A DNA stretch of 64,000 bases from positions 19,400,858 to 19,464,857 of the forward strand of contig OX387190.1 of assembly GCA_947561395.2 (NCBI GenBank), in the 5' to 3' direction. Shown here piece by piece: positions 44,489-55,376 of this stretch. Position 1 is the first letter of the stretch; the number at the start of each line of letters is the position of its first letter. The notes under the pieces were generated by a model that was given only the letters and a program-made list of their open reading frames with translations, searched no databases and was not told where the DNA came from. This DNA is from Buxus sempervirens. Its lineage: Eukaryota; Streptophyta; Magnoliopsida; Buxales; Buxaceae. Position numbers and translations under genes: made by a program.

Positions 44489-47163
44489 GTGAACCTAGTC
44501 CAGGCTCCTCCAGCCAAGAAGCCACTTCACGTCAACATCTCGGCACCCCAACAGGCCCAACAGGCCCAGCAGTCGTACCAGACCCCGCTGAATGTCAACT
44601 TCTCTCCCTCTGTGCCAGCTAACACAAGGAGGACTTTTTCTAAGGAGGAGCGGGATGCCTGGTTCACAGCAAGAAAGAACCGGGTTTTCACCCCTCTACC
44701 CATATCTCTATCCCAACTACTGCCAACCCTGCTGAAAGGGGAATACTTGACTCTGAAGGAGCCTAACCCAAATCCCCTGAAAGGGAGAAATTTTGACACA
44801 TCGGTCACCTGTGACTTCCACATGGGTGCACCGGGGCACTCTACTGATACCTGCTGGGTATTGAAGCATGCAGTCCAGGATTTGTTGGACCAGAAGGCCT
44901 TGGTGTTCAACACTGCTGCACCCGCCCCGTCGGGAAATGATATTGGGCAGAACCCTCTGCCGTACCACAATGGGGCAGGCCCATCCAACTCCATCACTGC
45001 CATATCCACCACCAGAAGGGCCTTTGACCCATCACAGCTTATAGCACCAGTAGGGACTACAGTCCAGGTCCGATTTTTCCCAGAGGAGGACGAAGAGGAG
45101 ATCAACATGGTCTCCCAAAAAAATAATCTTGCTGCTGAGGACATAAGCTCCTCCTTAAACCGGGTCTCTTCTCTGATGGCCCAGATAAATACTGCAAGGC
45201 CTCCATTGGTCTTCAATTGCAGTCCACCCACTTATTCCCCATCCAAGCCGTCTAAGGCTCCATTGGTCATCAATCTTGACCCCACCACTACTTCCATCAC
45301 TTCTTCTGTCCCCACAAATTCCAAACTTCAACCCTTGGTTGTAAATGTGCAGCCAGCCCATGCTATCCCTAAACCGGCCCATACATCCCGGTCCAGACTC
45401 CAGCCATTAGTGGTAAACATCCCTAAACTAGCCTATTCTGAGGCCGCTGTACCATGGAATTACAGCGAGGGAATCACGGCTACGGTTCCAGTGGTCAAAG
45501 ACCAGAACCAGGAGGAGGTGAACCTCATGACGAGGTCAGGGAGATGTGCAGGGGGTGAAGAGAAAGAAAAAGAGACAGAAGTAGAGAAAGAAAAAAAAGA
45601 AAATGAAGAAAAAAGAAAACAGAAAGGAAAAAATAAAGTGGGAGAAGACACCCCCCAGGGTGCAGAAAATGAGGCAGCCGACCTCATAAAAATAATAAAA
45701 AAGAGTGAATTTAATCTTGTGGATCAGCTAAACAAGGTCCCGGCCCAGATTTCAATACTGGGCCTTTTGCTGAATTCTGAAAAGCATAGGGATGCATTGT
45801 TAAGGGTGCTACAGAGTGCACACGTATCCCAGACCATTGATCCAGACCAGCTTGGTAAAATGGTTGGTCAAATCTTGTCACATAATGTGATAAGTTTCTC
45901 AGAGGGTGAGATCAGCCCAGGTGGGTGTTATCATGTGGACCCTTTGCACATCACTGTGTTTTGTAAGGGCTGCATGGTTGCACGGGTTTTAATTGACAAC
46001 GGGTCAGCGTTAAACGTTTGCCCGTTAATCACTTTTACCAAGCTGGGTCTGGACCAGTCAAGGATCAAAAGAAATGGGCGGATAGTGAGGGCTTTTGATA
46101 GCTCCAAGACCCACTCCCTAGGGGAGATTGAACTGCCGATCACAATTGGGCCGAATATCTTTAACATCACATTTGAAGTGATGGATATACCCGCAGCATT
46201 CAATCTGCTCCTAGGAAGGCCGTGGATACATTCGGCTAGGGCAATACCATCCACGCTCCACCAGAGGGTGAAATACATAAGAGGGCAAAAGGTGATAACA
46301 GTCCTAGCTGAAAACTTGGTGCCGCCCATTGTGTCACCCGATGTACCCTTAATCAATGTGGACTTGACTGTGGACAAGATTGCATTCCACTCATTCCAAT
46401 TTGAGGCGGTCAATTTCATACCTGGGGGTGTGATAAAAAGAATGAAAAGGGGACCACTGCAGAAAAAATGGTCAAGAAAGTGATGGAGAAATACCACTTT
46501 CACCCAGGGAAAGGCCTGGGGATCAATCTGCAGGGTATGGTGGAGCCAATCACGGCTAAGAAACTAGTCCCAAGGGTAGGGTTGGGCTTCAAGCCCAGAG
46601 GTTGGAGGAGAATGAAGCATGAAGAAGGGGAGAGCAGAAGCAAAGGAAAACTCTCGCATCTGAAGGTGAACTTCCCAAAACCCTCCTATATAATCCAAAT
46701 TTCTCCTCCTATGGACCAATCAAAACCTCCCTACTACAATGTCAACCCATTTCAAAAGCCCGTTGTTTCGGCCCTACAACCCTATAACCCATCTCTAATA
46801 CTGGAAGCAGCAGATGGGCCTGGATCACAGCCCGAGCAGCAGAGGGACTTTTCTGAAGATGTTGGTGCATTCTTCGCCATGACTGAAGGCGAAAAGACAG
46901 GGGCAGACATGGAACTGCCATTCATTGATTGGGCCGCAGTAAAGATTCCAGACAAGGTCATTTCTGGATTGGGCCCCGCAGCAGAAAAGGGCAGTACCCA
47001 CCCGGTGATGATGGCATCGGATTCTGGGTTTGAAGAGCAGGCTTTCCCTATTTCCCCTGCTCCCCAAAATTTTGTACTGAACAATTGGGAGGAAACTCCC
47101 CTTACTTTTGAAGCAGCGTCTGTGTGGCAAACTGACGCGGCTTCCAAAAAAAAACTCCAATAG
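44489..47163 (+). pseudogene. protease and G-patch region of E+
   Basis: Layout is as in E-: knuckle-like CDFHMGAPGHSTDTC, Pro/Ser-rich linker, Lys/Glu-rich stretch, protease VLIDNGSALNVC (about 45990-46020), LLGRPWIH, G-patch HPGKGLGINLQG (about 46500-46540), and an acidic tail. A small number of breaks distinguish it from the open minus-strand version. Confidence 0.88.
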
Positions 47164-50100
47164 TGGAATGCCATTTCCCTGAAGGTTCTAATGGGCCTTT
47201 GTCTTCAGGGGAATTATGTTTAGAAGGCCCACAAAAAACCCAAAAAGATTTTTCTATTTTTTCTAGGAAATTTAATTTTTTCAAAAAGGTACAAACCACT
47301 TATGAACCATATAATCAGACCGAATTGGACCAGGTTGAATATGACTTCGACCTTGAGCTCGACTTTGATCTCATGGGGGTCGAAGAAGAGACCGAGGTCG
47401 AAGAAGAAAACGTTCCAAAAGAAATTGAATACCAATTAGAACGTCATGAAAAGGGGGTCCAACCTAATATTGAGGAGACCATATCCATAAATCTTGGGAC
47501 CGACGAGGACCCAAAAATTGTGAAAATCGGGTCATGCTTGTCTGATGTGCAGAAAAATGAAATGTCACAATTCTTGGCAGACTACAAAGATGTGTTTGCT
47601 TTGTCATATCGGGACATGCCGGGGTTGGACACTGACATGGTGGTGCACAAGTTGCCAATTTTGCCAGGGGTTAAGCCGATTAAGCAGAAGCTGAGAAGAT
47701 TGAAACCTGAGTGGACCTTGAAGGTCAAGGACGAAGTGGTCAAACAATTCCAAGCCGGATTTTTGGCAGTCTCTACGTACCCTGAGTGGCTCGCAAACAT
47801 AGTGTCAGTACCAAAGAAGGACGGGAAAGTCCGAATGTGCGTGGACTATAGAGACTTAAACAGGGCAAGCCCAAAGGACGATTTTCCGCTTCCACACATC
47901 GACATTCTAGTCGATAATACTGCGATACATAGCCTGTTCTCTTTTATGGATGGGTTCTCAGGATATAATCAGATCAAAATGGCTAAGGAAGATCAAGAGA
48001 AAACAGCATTTATCACACCTTGGGGCACATTCCACTACACGGTCATGCCGTTTGGGCTTAAGAACGCTGGGGCAACATACCAGCGGGCAATGACTGCACT
48101 ATTCCATGACATGATCCACAAGGAGATGGAGGTCTATGTGGACGATATGATTGCCAAATCATGCAAAGAGGAGGACCACTTGATCAATCTGAAGAAAGTG
48201 TTTGATCGGCTCAGGAAGTACAGTCTACGGCTTAACCCGGCTAAATGCGTCTTTGGGGCTACATCAGGGAAGTTACTGGGGTTTATAGTGAGCCGAAGAG
48301 GAATTGAAATTGACCCGGCTAAAGCCAAGGCCATAATTGAAATGCCAGCACCCAGAACCGAGAAGGAGGTCAGGGGCTTTCTTGGAAGGATTCAATACAT
48401 AAGCCGGTTCATAGCACAGCTCACTGCTATCTGTGAACCAATTTTCAAACTTCTAAGGAAGGATAACCCGACGGTCTGGAATGAGGACTGCCAGCAGGCG
48501 TTTGACAAAATAAAGAGGTATTTGCTGAACCCGCCTGTGCTAGTGCCACCAACTCCAGGAAGACCGCTGATCCTGTACTTGTCAGTGTTGGAAACGTCGA
48601 TGGGATGTGTCTTGGGGCAGCATGATGAGACTGGTAGAAAAGAAAGGGCAATTTACTATCTGAGTAAAAAATTCACAGAATATGAAGCTAAGTACTCATC
48701 ATTGGAGAAGACTTGTTGTGCTCTAGTGTGGGCCACTCAGAGGCTAAGGCATTATTTCCTTAGTCACTCCACACTATTGATATCCCGGATGGACCCGCTG
48801 AAATATTTATTTGAGAAACCGGCATTAACTGGCAGGACGGCAAAGTGGCAACTGCTACTGTCCGAGTTTGACCTCACATACATCACCCAGAAGGCGATCA
48901 AGGGTCAAGCCATAGCTGATCACCTGGCTGCACATCCTCTGCCAGAATATCAACCCTTGAATACCAACTTCCCAGATGAGGCAATTCTGTACACTGAAGA
49001 GGAGGACAGTGAGAGTTCTTGGCAGATGTTCTTCGATGGGGCCGCCAACATGAATGGGAACGGAATAGGGGCAGTCTTGGTTAAACCAGATGGTTCACAC
49101 ATCCCAATTACAGTAAAGCTGAGATTCCAGTGCACCAATAACATAGCAGAATATGAGGCATGCATAAATGGATTGCAAGCAGCCATGGATCATGGAGTAG
49201 AGGAACTTGACGTATACGGGGATTCGAGTCTTATCATCTTCCAAACAACTGGTGAGTGGAAAACAAAGGATCACAAATTGATCCCCTATCACCAGTATTT
49301 GGAAGAAATAAGCACAAATTTCACTCGAATTTCCTTCAACTATATGCCAAGGGCCAAGAATCAGTTTGCGGATGCTCTAGCAACCTTGGCTTCAATGGTC
49401 AGCATACCAGAAGGAGTAGACATCAGACCGCTGAAAATTGAGGTTAGAGATGAACCGGCTTATTGTCTCGTTCTAGAGGGAGCACCAGAGGAAGAAACAC
49501 CATGGTTTCAAGATATCAAGAATTTCTTGAATAATCGGAGTCTGCCAGAGAATGCCACTGCTACTGAGAAGAGGACAATACAGAGATTGGCTGGTCAATT
49601 TCTGCTAAGTGGTGGACATGTGTACAAGAGGTCACATAACGACATTCTGCTCAGATGTGTTGCCAAGGCTGAATCGGAAAGGCTGATTGAGACTGTACAT
49701 GGAGGAGTCTGTGGGCCCCATATGAGTGGGCACATGCTGGCTAAGAAGATCCTGAGGCTGGGATACTACTGGACGACCATGGAGCACGATTGCTGTATAC
49801 ATGTCAGGAGGTGCCACCAATGCCAGATATATGCAGATAACAAGCATGCACCCCCAGGTGAGCTGCACAACATGACATCACCCTGGCCCTTCTCTATGTG
49901 GGGCATAGATGTCATTGGCATGATCTACCCTAAAGCATCGAACGGACACAGATTCATCTTGGTGGCAATTGATTATTTCACTAAGTGGGTAGAAGCAGCA
50001 TCATATGCGAATATCACAAGCAACCATGTTATTAAATTTTTGAAGCACAATATCATTTGTCGCTATGGACTGCCAAATGCCATAGTATCAGACAATGCTT

Positions 50101-50750
50101 CAAATATTAAGAACAAGGACATGAAGAAAATGTGTGAGCAGTTTCAGATCACCCATCATAAGTCAGCTCCGTACAGGCCAAAGATGAATGGGGCAGTGGA
50201 AGCAGCAAACAAGAACATAAAGAAAATCATTCAGAAGATGGTAGTCAGCTACAAGGATTGGCATGAAATGCTGCCACTTGCTCTACATGCCTACAGAACC
50301 TCGATCCGGACTTCAACTGGGGCAACCCCGTACTCCCTAGTCTATGGGATGGAAGCAGTCTTGCCCGTGGAAGTAGAGATCCCCTCACTCCGAGTGCTCA
50401 TGGAAGCAGAACTAGAAGAAGCCGAATGGGTCCAATCAAGACATGATCAACTTAACCTGATAGAAGAAAAGCGGTTGAAAGCACTTTGCCATGGACAGTT
50501 GTACCAGAAGAGAATGGCCCGGGCTTACAATAAGAAAGTGAGGCCCAGAACTTTCCAAGAAGGAAACTTAGTGCTAAAGAAAATCTTACCATTTTTGGAA
50601 CACCCTCGTGGTAAGTTCAAGCCCAATTGGGAAGGCCCATATGTCATCAAGAAAGTCCTATCAGGGGGTGCACTCATCTTAGCAGAAATGGATGGGTCAG
50701 ATTTTCCTGAGCCCATTAACTCTGATGCGGTAAAAAGGTATTTCCCTTGA
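47163..50750 (+). CDS. Tat-type pol core of E+ (RT, RNase H, second RNase H, integrase)
   Basis: Open frame of 1195 residues. An acidic N-terminal part (DLELDFDLMGVEEETEVEEE) precedes RT (KKDGKVRMCVDYRDLNRASP near 220; YVDD at 325-328). RT-linked RNase H follows (about 455-545), then a second RNase H (MFFDGAANMNGNG, about 622-745). Integrase has a zinc part (H...H...CHQC, about 843-885), catalytic D near 914, D near 977, E near 1013 (DD35E), and a C-terminal GPYVIKKV. No chromodomain. The enzyme copies element RNA into DNA and inserts it. A TTTTTCTATTTTTTCTAG acceptor-like site at about 47249-47266 fits the pro-RT intron known in Ogre elements. Activity is not claimed; the element lacks a plus-strand 5' LTR here. 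Confidence 0.9.
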   Translation: MECHFPEGSNGPLSSGELCLEGPQKTQKDFSIFSRKFNFFKKVQTTYEPYNQTELDQVEYDFDLELDFDLMGVEEETEVEEENVPKEIEYQLERHEKGVQPNIEETISINLGTDEDPKIVKIGSCLSDVQKNEMSQFLADYKDVFALSYRDMPGLDTDMVVHKLPILPGVKPIKQKLRRLKPEWTLKVKDEVVKQFQAGFLAVSTYPEWLANIVSVPKKDGKVRMCVDYRDLNRASPKDDFPLPHIDILVDNTAIHSLFSFMDGFSGYNQIKMAKEDQEKTAFITPWGTFHYTVMPFGLKNAGATYQRAMTALFHDMIHKEMEVYVDDMIAKSCKEEDHLINLKKVFDRLRKYSLRLNPAKCVFGATSGKLLGFIVSRRGIEIDPAKAKAIIEMPAPRTEKEVRGFLGRIQYISRFIAQLTAICEPIFKLLRKDNPTVWNEDCQQAFDKIKRYLLNPPVLVPPTPGRPLILYLSVLETSMGCVLGQHDETGRKERAIYYLSKKFTEYEAKYSSLEKTCCALVWATQRLRHYFLSHSTLLISRMDPLKYLFEKPALTGRTAKWQLLLSEFDLTYITQKAIKGQAIADHLAAHPLPEYQPLNTNFPDEAILYTEEEDSESSWQMFFDGAANMNGNGIGAVLVKPDGSHIPITVKLRFQCTNNIAEYEACINGLQAAMDHGVEELDVYGDSSLIIFQTTGEWKTKDHKLIPYHQYLEEISTNFTRISFNYMPRAKNQFADALATLASMVSIPEGVDIRPLKIEVRDEPAYCLVLEGAPEEETPWFQDIKNFLNNRSLPENATATEKRTIQRLAGQFLLSGGHVYKRSHNDILLRCVAKAESERLIETVHGGVCGPHMSGHMLAKKILRLGYYWTTMEHDCCIHVRRCHQCQIYADNKHAPPGELHNMTSPWPFSMWGIDVIGMIYPKASNGHRFILVAIDYFTKWVEAASYANITSNHVIKFLKHNIICRYGLPNAIVSDNASNIKNKDMKKMCEQFQITHHKSAPYRPKMNGAVEAANKNIKKIIQKMVVSYKDWHEMLPLALHAYRTSIRTSTGATPYSLVYGMEAVLPVEVEIPSLRVLMEAELEEAEWVQSRHDQLNLIEEKRLKALCHGQLYQKRMARAYNKKVRPRTFQEGNLVLKKILPFLEHPRGKFKPNWEGPYVIKKVLSGGALILAEMDGSDFPEPINSDAVKRYFP

Positions 50751-53104
50751 GCGAATATTCCTAGGAAGTGATCCGAGGCCATTTTTCTTTATTTCCTTCA
50801 AAAATTTTAATCCCTAGTCGAGCCAAGTTGAGCCGGTTCGTTTCTTTGATAAACCCAAACCGGATTTACAGTCTTAAATTGGGGCAAAACAAATTGGGGC
50901 AAAGTAAGGAAAGAAAAAGAAAAAGAGAGGAAAAGCAATGGAAATGGCAAATGAAAGCCAAGTGTGAAAAAAGATGCAAAAAAATGCAATTTGGGGAAAA
51001 ATGGGTAAATTTATCATGACTGTAAATCCGGTTGACCTATATCCACACTTGGAAAATTTTGGGCCTTTAATACCCTTTCTTTCATAAACTGAGCCTAGCC
51101 TTTGTTTCGTCCTATTTTTAAGCCCTCGGTGATCTTAGCTTGTTCATTCAAATATCAGAGTAAGATGGGTGATGACGGAATTCAGAAGCCGGCCCTAGTG
51201 AAAACCGTAACTGGCGCTAGGGGCAATATTGGCAAAAGGGCAAAAAGAAAAAAAATGAGAAAAATGAAAGAAAATCAGAGGTTGAGTTGATCATGGAAAT
51301 CTGAGCCTTAAGCAAAGTTGGCATGAGCAGAATGGGGCAGTTTTGGCAGTTGGGGATGACTCTAAAGGTCCTAAGATGGACGGTTCTGATCCCTCAGTAT
51401 TTTCTGGACTACCCTTCTCATTATTTAACCTGGTTTTAATTCCTTTAATTATAGGTGATTAAGTGCATGGACCAAATTTCAAAAAAATACAAAAAAATAT
51501 AAAAAGGAAAAATTATACCTTGGCCAATGATGAGAAATCAAATACTTTTCATAAAACCTTTGTTTTTACAAGCATCTGAGCATTCTGAGGCCAATAATAT
51601 AAAAACTTTATTTTGAATTAAATCCTTTGTATTTCCACTATTGGAGTTCAATTTTGTACAAAGGTATGAAAAATGTGCAGGAAATAAAGCTAGTCTCCTA
51701 GCCGCTCCTCAAGCTCCCGAATCCGAGCTGCCTGAGCTGCAATAACTCCTGAAGCCCCCTCTGCAGCGGGATCACTCAGGAAGGAACTGACCTCATCTGA
51801 AAGGGCCTGCTTAATCCTCATACTCCTAAGGCTGGCCAAAGTAGCCTGGTACTTCTGCCGGATCATACGGACCTCGAAGCAACGGGCCTGCCTCTGCTCC
51901 TCCAGCTTCTCTTCCACGACAATACGGCGGGAGATCTGCTCCTTAAGCTGCCTCTCCAGATAAGCGCCCTGTATCCTGAGCTCCTGGGCCTCCCGTACCC
52001 ATATCTGCTGAAGCCGCTTATGAGAAGCCCGTTCAGACTCTAGAATGTCCTCATAAGTGGGAGCCAAGACTACTGGAGGATCTTCGGGTACCAGGGCCTG
52101 AGTCTGTACCTGTTCCTTGATCCAGAAGAAATAATCCTTCACATGGGCTTCTGAGAAGACTGGATCATGCATAAAGCGGACATAAGACCACTCCTTCATC
52201 AACCAGGCATTCAGCTTCATAGAAAGGGGCCCAAGACGATCCTCATATCCACATGGGATGATAATCCCCTGGGTCGCACGGAACTGACGAAGGACCCGCA
52301 GAGGAAGATACAGCATTGCATGCTTCAAGCCCGCTAGGATCAGAAAGTTGCGGTCACGGAAGCTAATCACTGTCTCTGCATTAGGCTGATAAGTACCAGG
52401 CCATCTCACCTGATCATCCTGAAGCGAGCCCAAGAAAGTGAACCAGCCCTGTTTGCCCCCTGGAATATCGGGGCACCCCCTGTTGCTCATCAAGAGAGGG
52501 ACTTTTAGACTCGGGAAGAAGTGTCGATTGATCTCTTCAATCTGGCTCAACTGATCAAGTAGCCAAAGCTGCAAAGGAAGGGAGATATGTCAGCACATTG
52601 TAATAAAAAAAAAAAGAAGCAGAAAAGGCAAAAAGAATGCCAAAAAGGCAAGAAAAAAAAAAAAAGAAGAAAAAAACAAGAAAAAAAGAAAAAAGCAAAC
52701 TTGTGCTATAATTCTTACTATTTTCTCAAAAATCCTATTTTTGTCTTGAAATCCACCTCACAGCCACGAGAGCTCTGTGGAATTTGGGACAACTTTGGGA
52801 AATGTGCCTGGTCAAAAGGATGATATCCACTCAATTTTCAACTTGGTTTAATAAAAAATCAGTTTTTCAAAAATCCTATTTTTGGGCTTAAAAACCACTT
52901 CACAGCCACAAAGGGCTCAGTGGAATTTAAGAACTCTTGGAGAGATGCCCCCTTAAAGTGAGGGCTTTTTGGCAAATCTCCACTCAAAAATGGTTTTCTA
53001 CAGAAATTGAATTGAACCGAGCAAATCATGCTCAAGGGAGTGCAATTTGGGCTTGTCTACTCTTTGCAGCTCACTGCTTCGCAGCTCCCACAAAGAGGGG
53101 CAGT
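50751..53104 (+). other. 3' region of E+ between pol and the LTR
   Basis: It holds a purine-rich tract (50885-51010), the CCCTCGGTGATCTTAG landmark (51123), the antisense ORF (51690-52574), an A-rich low-complexity run (52600-52700), and two related ~120-bp units (about 52735 and 52870) with TTTTTCAAAAATCC...TTCACAGCCAC. It ends in the PPT CAAAGAGGGGCAGT (53091-53104). Confidence 0.75.
51690..52574 (-). CDS. antisense ORF of the Tat element, plant-mobile-domain-like
   Basis: An open frame of 294 residues on the strand opposite to pol. The N-terminal two thirds resemble the plant-mobile-domain / DUF7745-like proteins: CPDIPGGKQGWFTFLG, VISFRDRNFLILAGLKHAM, LYLPLRVLRQFRATQGI and KDYFFWIKEQ. 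The C-terminal third is a long Arg/Glu/Gln-rich coiled coil (LERQLKEQISRRIVVEEKLEEQRQAR...AARIRELEERLGD). Antisense ORFs between pol and the 3' LTR are known in Tat-lineage elements. Their role is unknown. It is homologous to the sense ORF1 of E2 (16559-17992), and a remnant exists in E0. The start is uncertain: the family usually has more sequence before this point, so an upstream exon is possible. Confidence 0.72.
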   Translation of the reverse strand: MQLWLLDQLSQIEEINRHFFPSLKVPLLMSNRGCPDIPGGKQGWFTFLGSLQDDQVRWPGTYQPNAETVISFRDRNFLILAGLKHAMLYLPLRVLRQFRATQGIIIPCGYEDRLGPLSMKLNAWLMKEWSYVRFMHDPVFSEAHVKDYFFWIKEQVQTQALVPEDPPVVLAPTYEDILESERASHKRLQQIWVREAQELRIQGAYLERQLKEQISRRIVVEEKLEEQRQARCFEVRMIRQKYQATLASLRSMRIKQALSDEVSSFLSDPAAEGASGVIAAQAARIRELEERLGD

Positions 53105-53194
53105 TGTAGACACCCCAAATTGCACAAACAATCATCAAAAATCATTATCTCCTGGAAAGCCAGCACAAAATTTGAAGAAAATAAAATTTATCCT

Positions 53195-53336
53195 GTATCC
53201 GGATACTCAATCCGGATACAAGTGCTCCTCCCCGTATCCGGATAGTCGTACCGGATACGTGTGAGCCTTAGCGTATCCGGTACCTTGTACCGGATACCTT
53301 AAGGCCCTTTGTTATCTGGTCTGATATACCGGATAC
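53195..53336 (+). repeat. array of four 25-bp dyads, 39-bp period (E+ LTR)
   Basis: Dyads start at 53195, 53234, 53273 and 53312, exactly 39 bp apart. Stems are GTATCCGG...CCGGATAC. The 14-bp spacers differ but include GAGCCTTAGC and TTAAGGCCC. The array ends about 157 bp before the TATA box. Confidence 0.93.
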
Positions 53337-53492
53337 CTTAAGTTTGCTCAAAATTAGGGTTTTCCGAGAGCTTTTCACTTTTACCATCATGTCCCTCATT
53401 AAATGAGAGGAAATCGCGGAAATAACCTTAGGGTTTAGGTTGGAGGGGTTCTAGACATTAATTTGTGTCTACCAATGACCTTAGCCCTTGCC

Positions 53493-53500
53493 TATAAATA
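53493..53500 (+). promoter_or_regulatory. LTR TATA box (E+)
   Basis: GCCTATAAATAGGAGCC has the same context as at 4077. It probably starts transcription toward 55376 and on into the minus-strand element. Confidence 0.75.
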
Positions 53501-55376
53501 GGAGCCTCCTTGAGCAAATGGCACACAACTCTTGTTTTGAATTCTCGCAAAGAAGAACTCCAAGAGAAGAAGAAAACCGCTGTGGAATCGCCTCCAGCAC
53601 TCAGGTAAGCCTCAACTTTTCTTTTTATTTTTTGTCTTTACATTCCTAGATCTAGATCTCTTCTTCTACCTTTCTGTAGTGTAAAGCCTTGTTTGTATGT
53701 GTGGAAATCCTTCCCCGGCTCAAAGTATCTCAAGACTCCCCTAGCCGTAAAACGTGAAGGCGGATCTAGGAGAAACGAGACTAGGGATTGACCCTAGTGC
53801 CAGAACCTATGTAGCGTAAGGCTTTTGATTGATTGAAAACCGTTCCATATTCAAAGTACCCTTGATTATCTTAAAGAGAACAGAGGGAAACGATAATGGA
53901 ACGGAACCCTAGGCTATGCTAGAACCTATTTTGTTGAATCTATATGCATGTGTATGGATCTTGCTTGGTTTTTTTCACTTTTGCACACATATCACTATTT
54001 TGGCGGGATAGGCTCATATTTGGGGTTTATTGCATTTATTGTGATAAAACTCAAATAAATGACCTCAATCAAATTCTGGAGTGTTTTTAAATGTTTTTCA
54101 AAGGTTTTGGATTCATCTCACACGAATCACACACTTTTTGTTAATTTTCGGATTTGATTTTCTTCAAAAGTGGCTTAGCTTGACAGCACCTATACCCTTA
54201 CTTCGGACGCCCATAACTTCATCATCCGGATGAATTTTGGGGTGATTCCAGAACCATGGGAAAGGTGAGGCTGTCTAGTTTATGTCCACCAAATTTCATG
54301 AATTTCTATCTAGCCGATTTTTGACACTTCTCTGTCGAAGTTAAGTGGACAGTTCAGGTCCAAGTACAGAACTTGTCACTTCGACGGACCGCCATGTGTT
54401 TGTTTTAAGTCCGATTCGAGTGATTTTTATTTCTGGGTACTCCTTTATGAGTCTATTTTCAAATCCAGTTGGTTTCATAATTTTTGGATTCCATTTGAAT
54501 TATTGGTAGCCGATTTACTCAGAACTGCTCATTTGCATTTTTCTGGGTAAATCTGTGATCTTCGGGGCCTGTTCGGGAGACCACCCAAGGCACATCCGAA
54601 GGGATTTTTGTATGAGGCTAGTTTCTGTTGAAAGATGGCCATACAGACTTCAATCACACCAAATTTCGTGGATTTCTATGTAGTGGATTTTTCTAGACAA
54701 TTTTCAAAAGTTGCCCACTTACCACTTTTAAAAATCCCCAGCAGCAATTTCAAAGGAGCATAACTCCTAGATTTTTCATCGGAATGAAGTGAAATTTTGC
54801 ATGAGACTCTTATTTACCCTAATCTTTCAAATGGATTTGGTTTGGTTCAATTCAGAATTGGATTTGAATGATTTTAAGGCAAATGGCATACTTTTTACCG
54901 AATTTTCCGGATTTGATTTAACTTGGTTTTATGCAACCTCTACTTTGATTTCCATCTTTTGAAATACTCCAGAAGTGATATTGACATAAGAGAATATCTA
55001 AAATCCATTTGGATCTTCATGTGAAAATATCATACATTGTTCCTTTTTCAAGGTTTCTCATGATTTTTAGCAAGCTTTCTTACTTTGTTTTTTGCATGAA
55101 TATACACTTGGCAACCACTTCGTGTGGATGAATGGGGGTGCCTAATACCTTCCCCCGTTCATAATCTAATCCCCTTACCCATCTTTGGATTTTATTTTCA
55201 AGTAGGGTTATTTTTATCCTAGAATTTGTCTTTTGGCTATTTTTGCGTACTTTTGTATCTTTGGTGTCCATTCTCACCCCAAAATCATGAATGGTGGCGA
55301 CTCTCCCACTTTTTGCGTTGAGCCCGTGTGTTGACGGAGGGATGATCACTCCGGTGATTTTTTCCCATGTCTCACA

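Larger units (their letters stand above)
40317..55376 (+). mobile_element. E+: young plus-strand Tat element, leader to 3' LTR
   Basis: Parts in order are the leader (40317-43394), gag, protease and G-patch region, pol, 3' region with antisense ORF, PPT and 3' LTR. No plus-oriented 5' LTR or primer site is present; the leader starts straight after the junction palindrome. Pol differs from that of E- at about 25 of 1195 residues by eye, so both are recent. The pol frame is open and the gag/protease part has about three breaks. Confidence 0.88.
53105..55376 (+). repeat. 3' LTR of E+
   Basis: It starts TGTAGACACCCC right after the PPT and ends CATGTCTCACA, 2.27 kb. The next base begins the reverse complement of the E-family 3' region (ATCACCGAGGGC...). 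The TATA box is at 53493-53500 and a strong donor-like TCAG|GTAAGC at 53601. As placed, its promoter points into the antisense strand of E-. Confidence 0.93.

Noticed and set aside
44527-45231. Long minus-strand frame of 234 residues opposite the protease region (also 43654-44277 and the mirror frames in the minus copy)
   Set aside because: Shadows of the gag and protease frames: compositionally odd, with no recognisable domain, and explained by codon bias on the coding strand.
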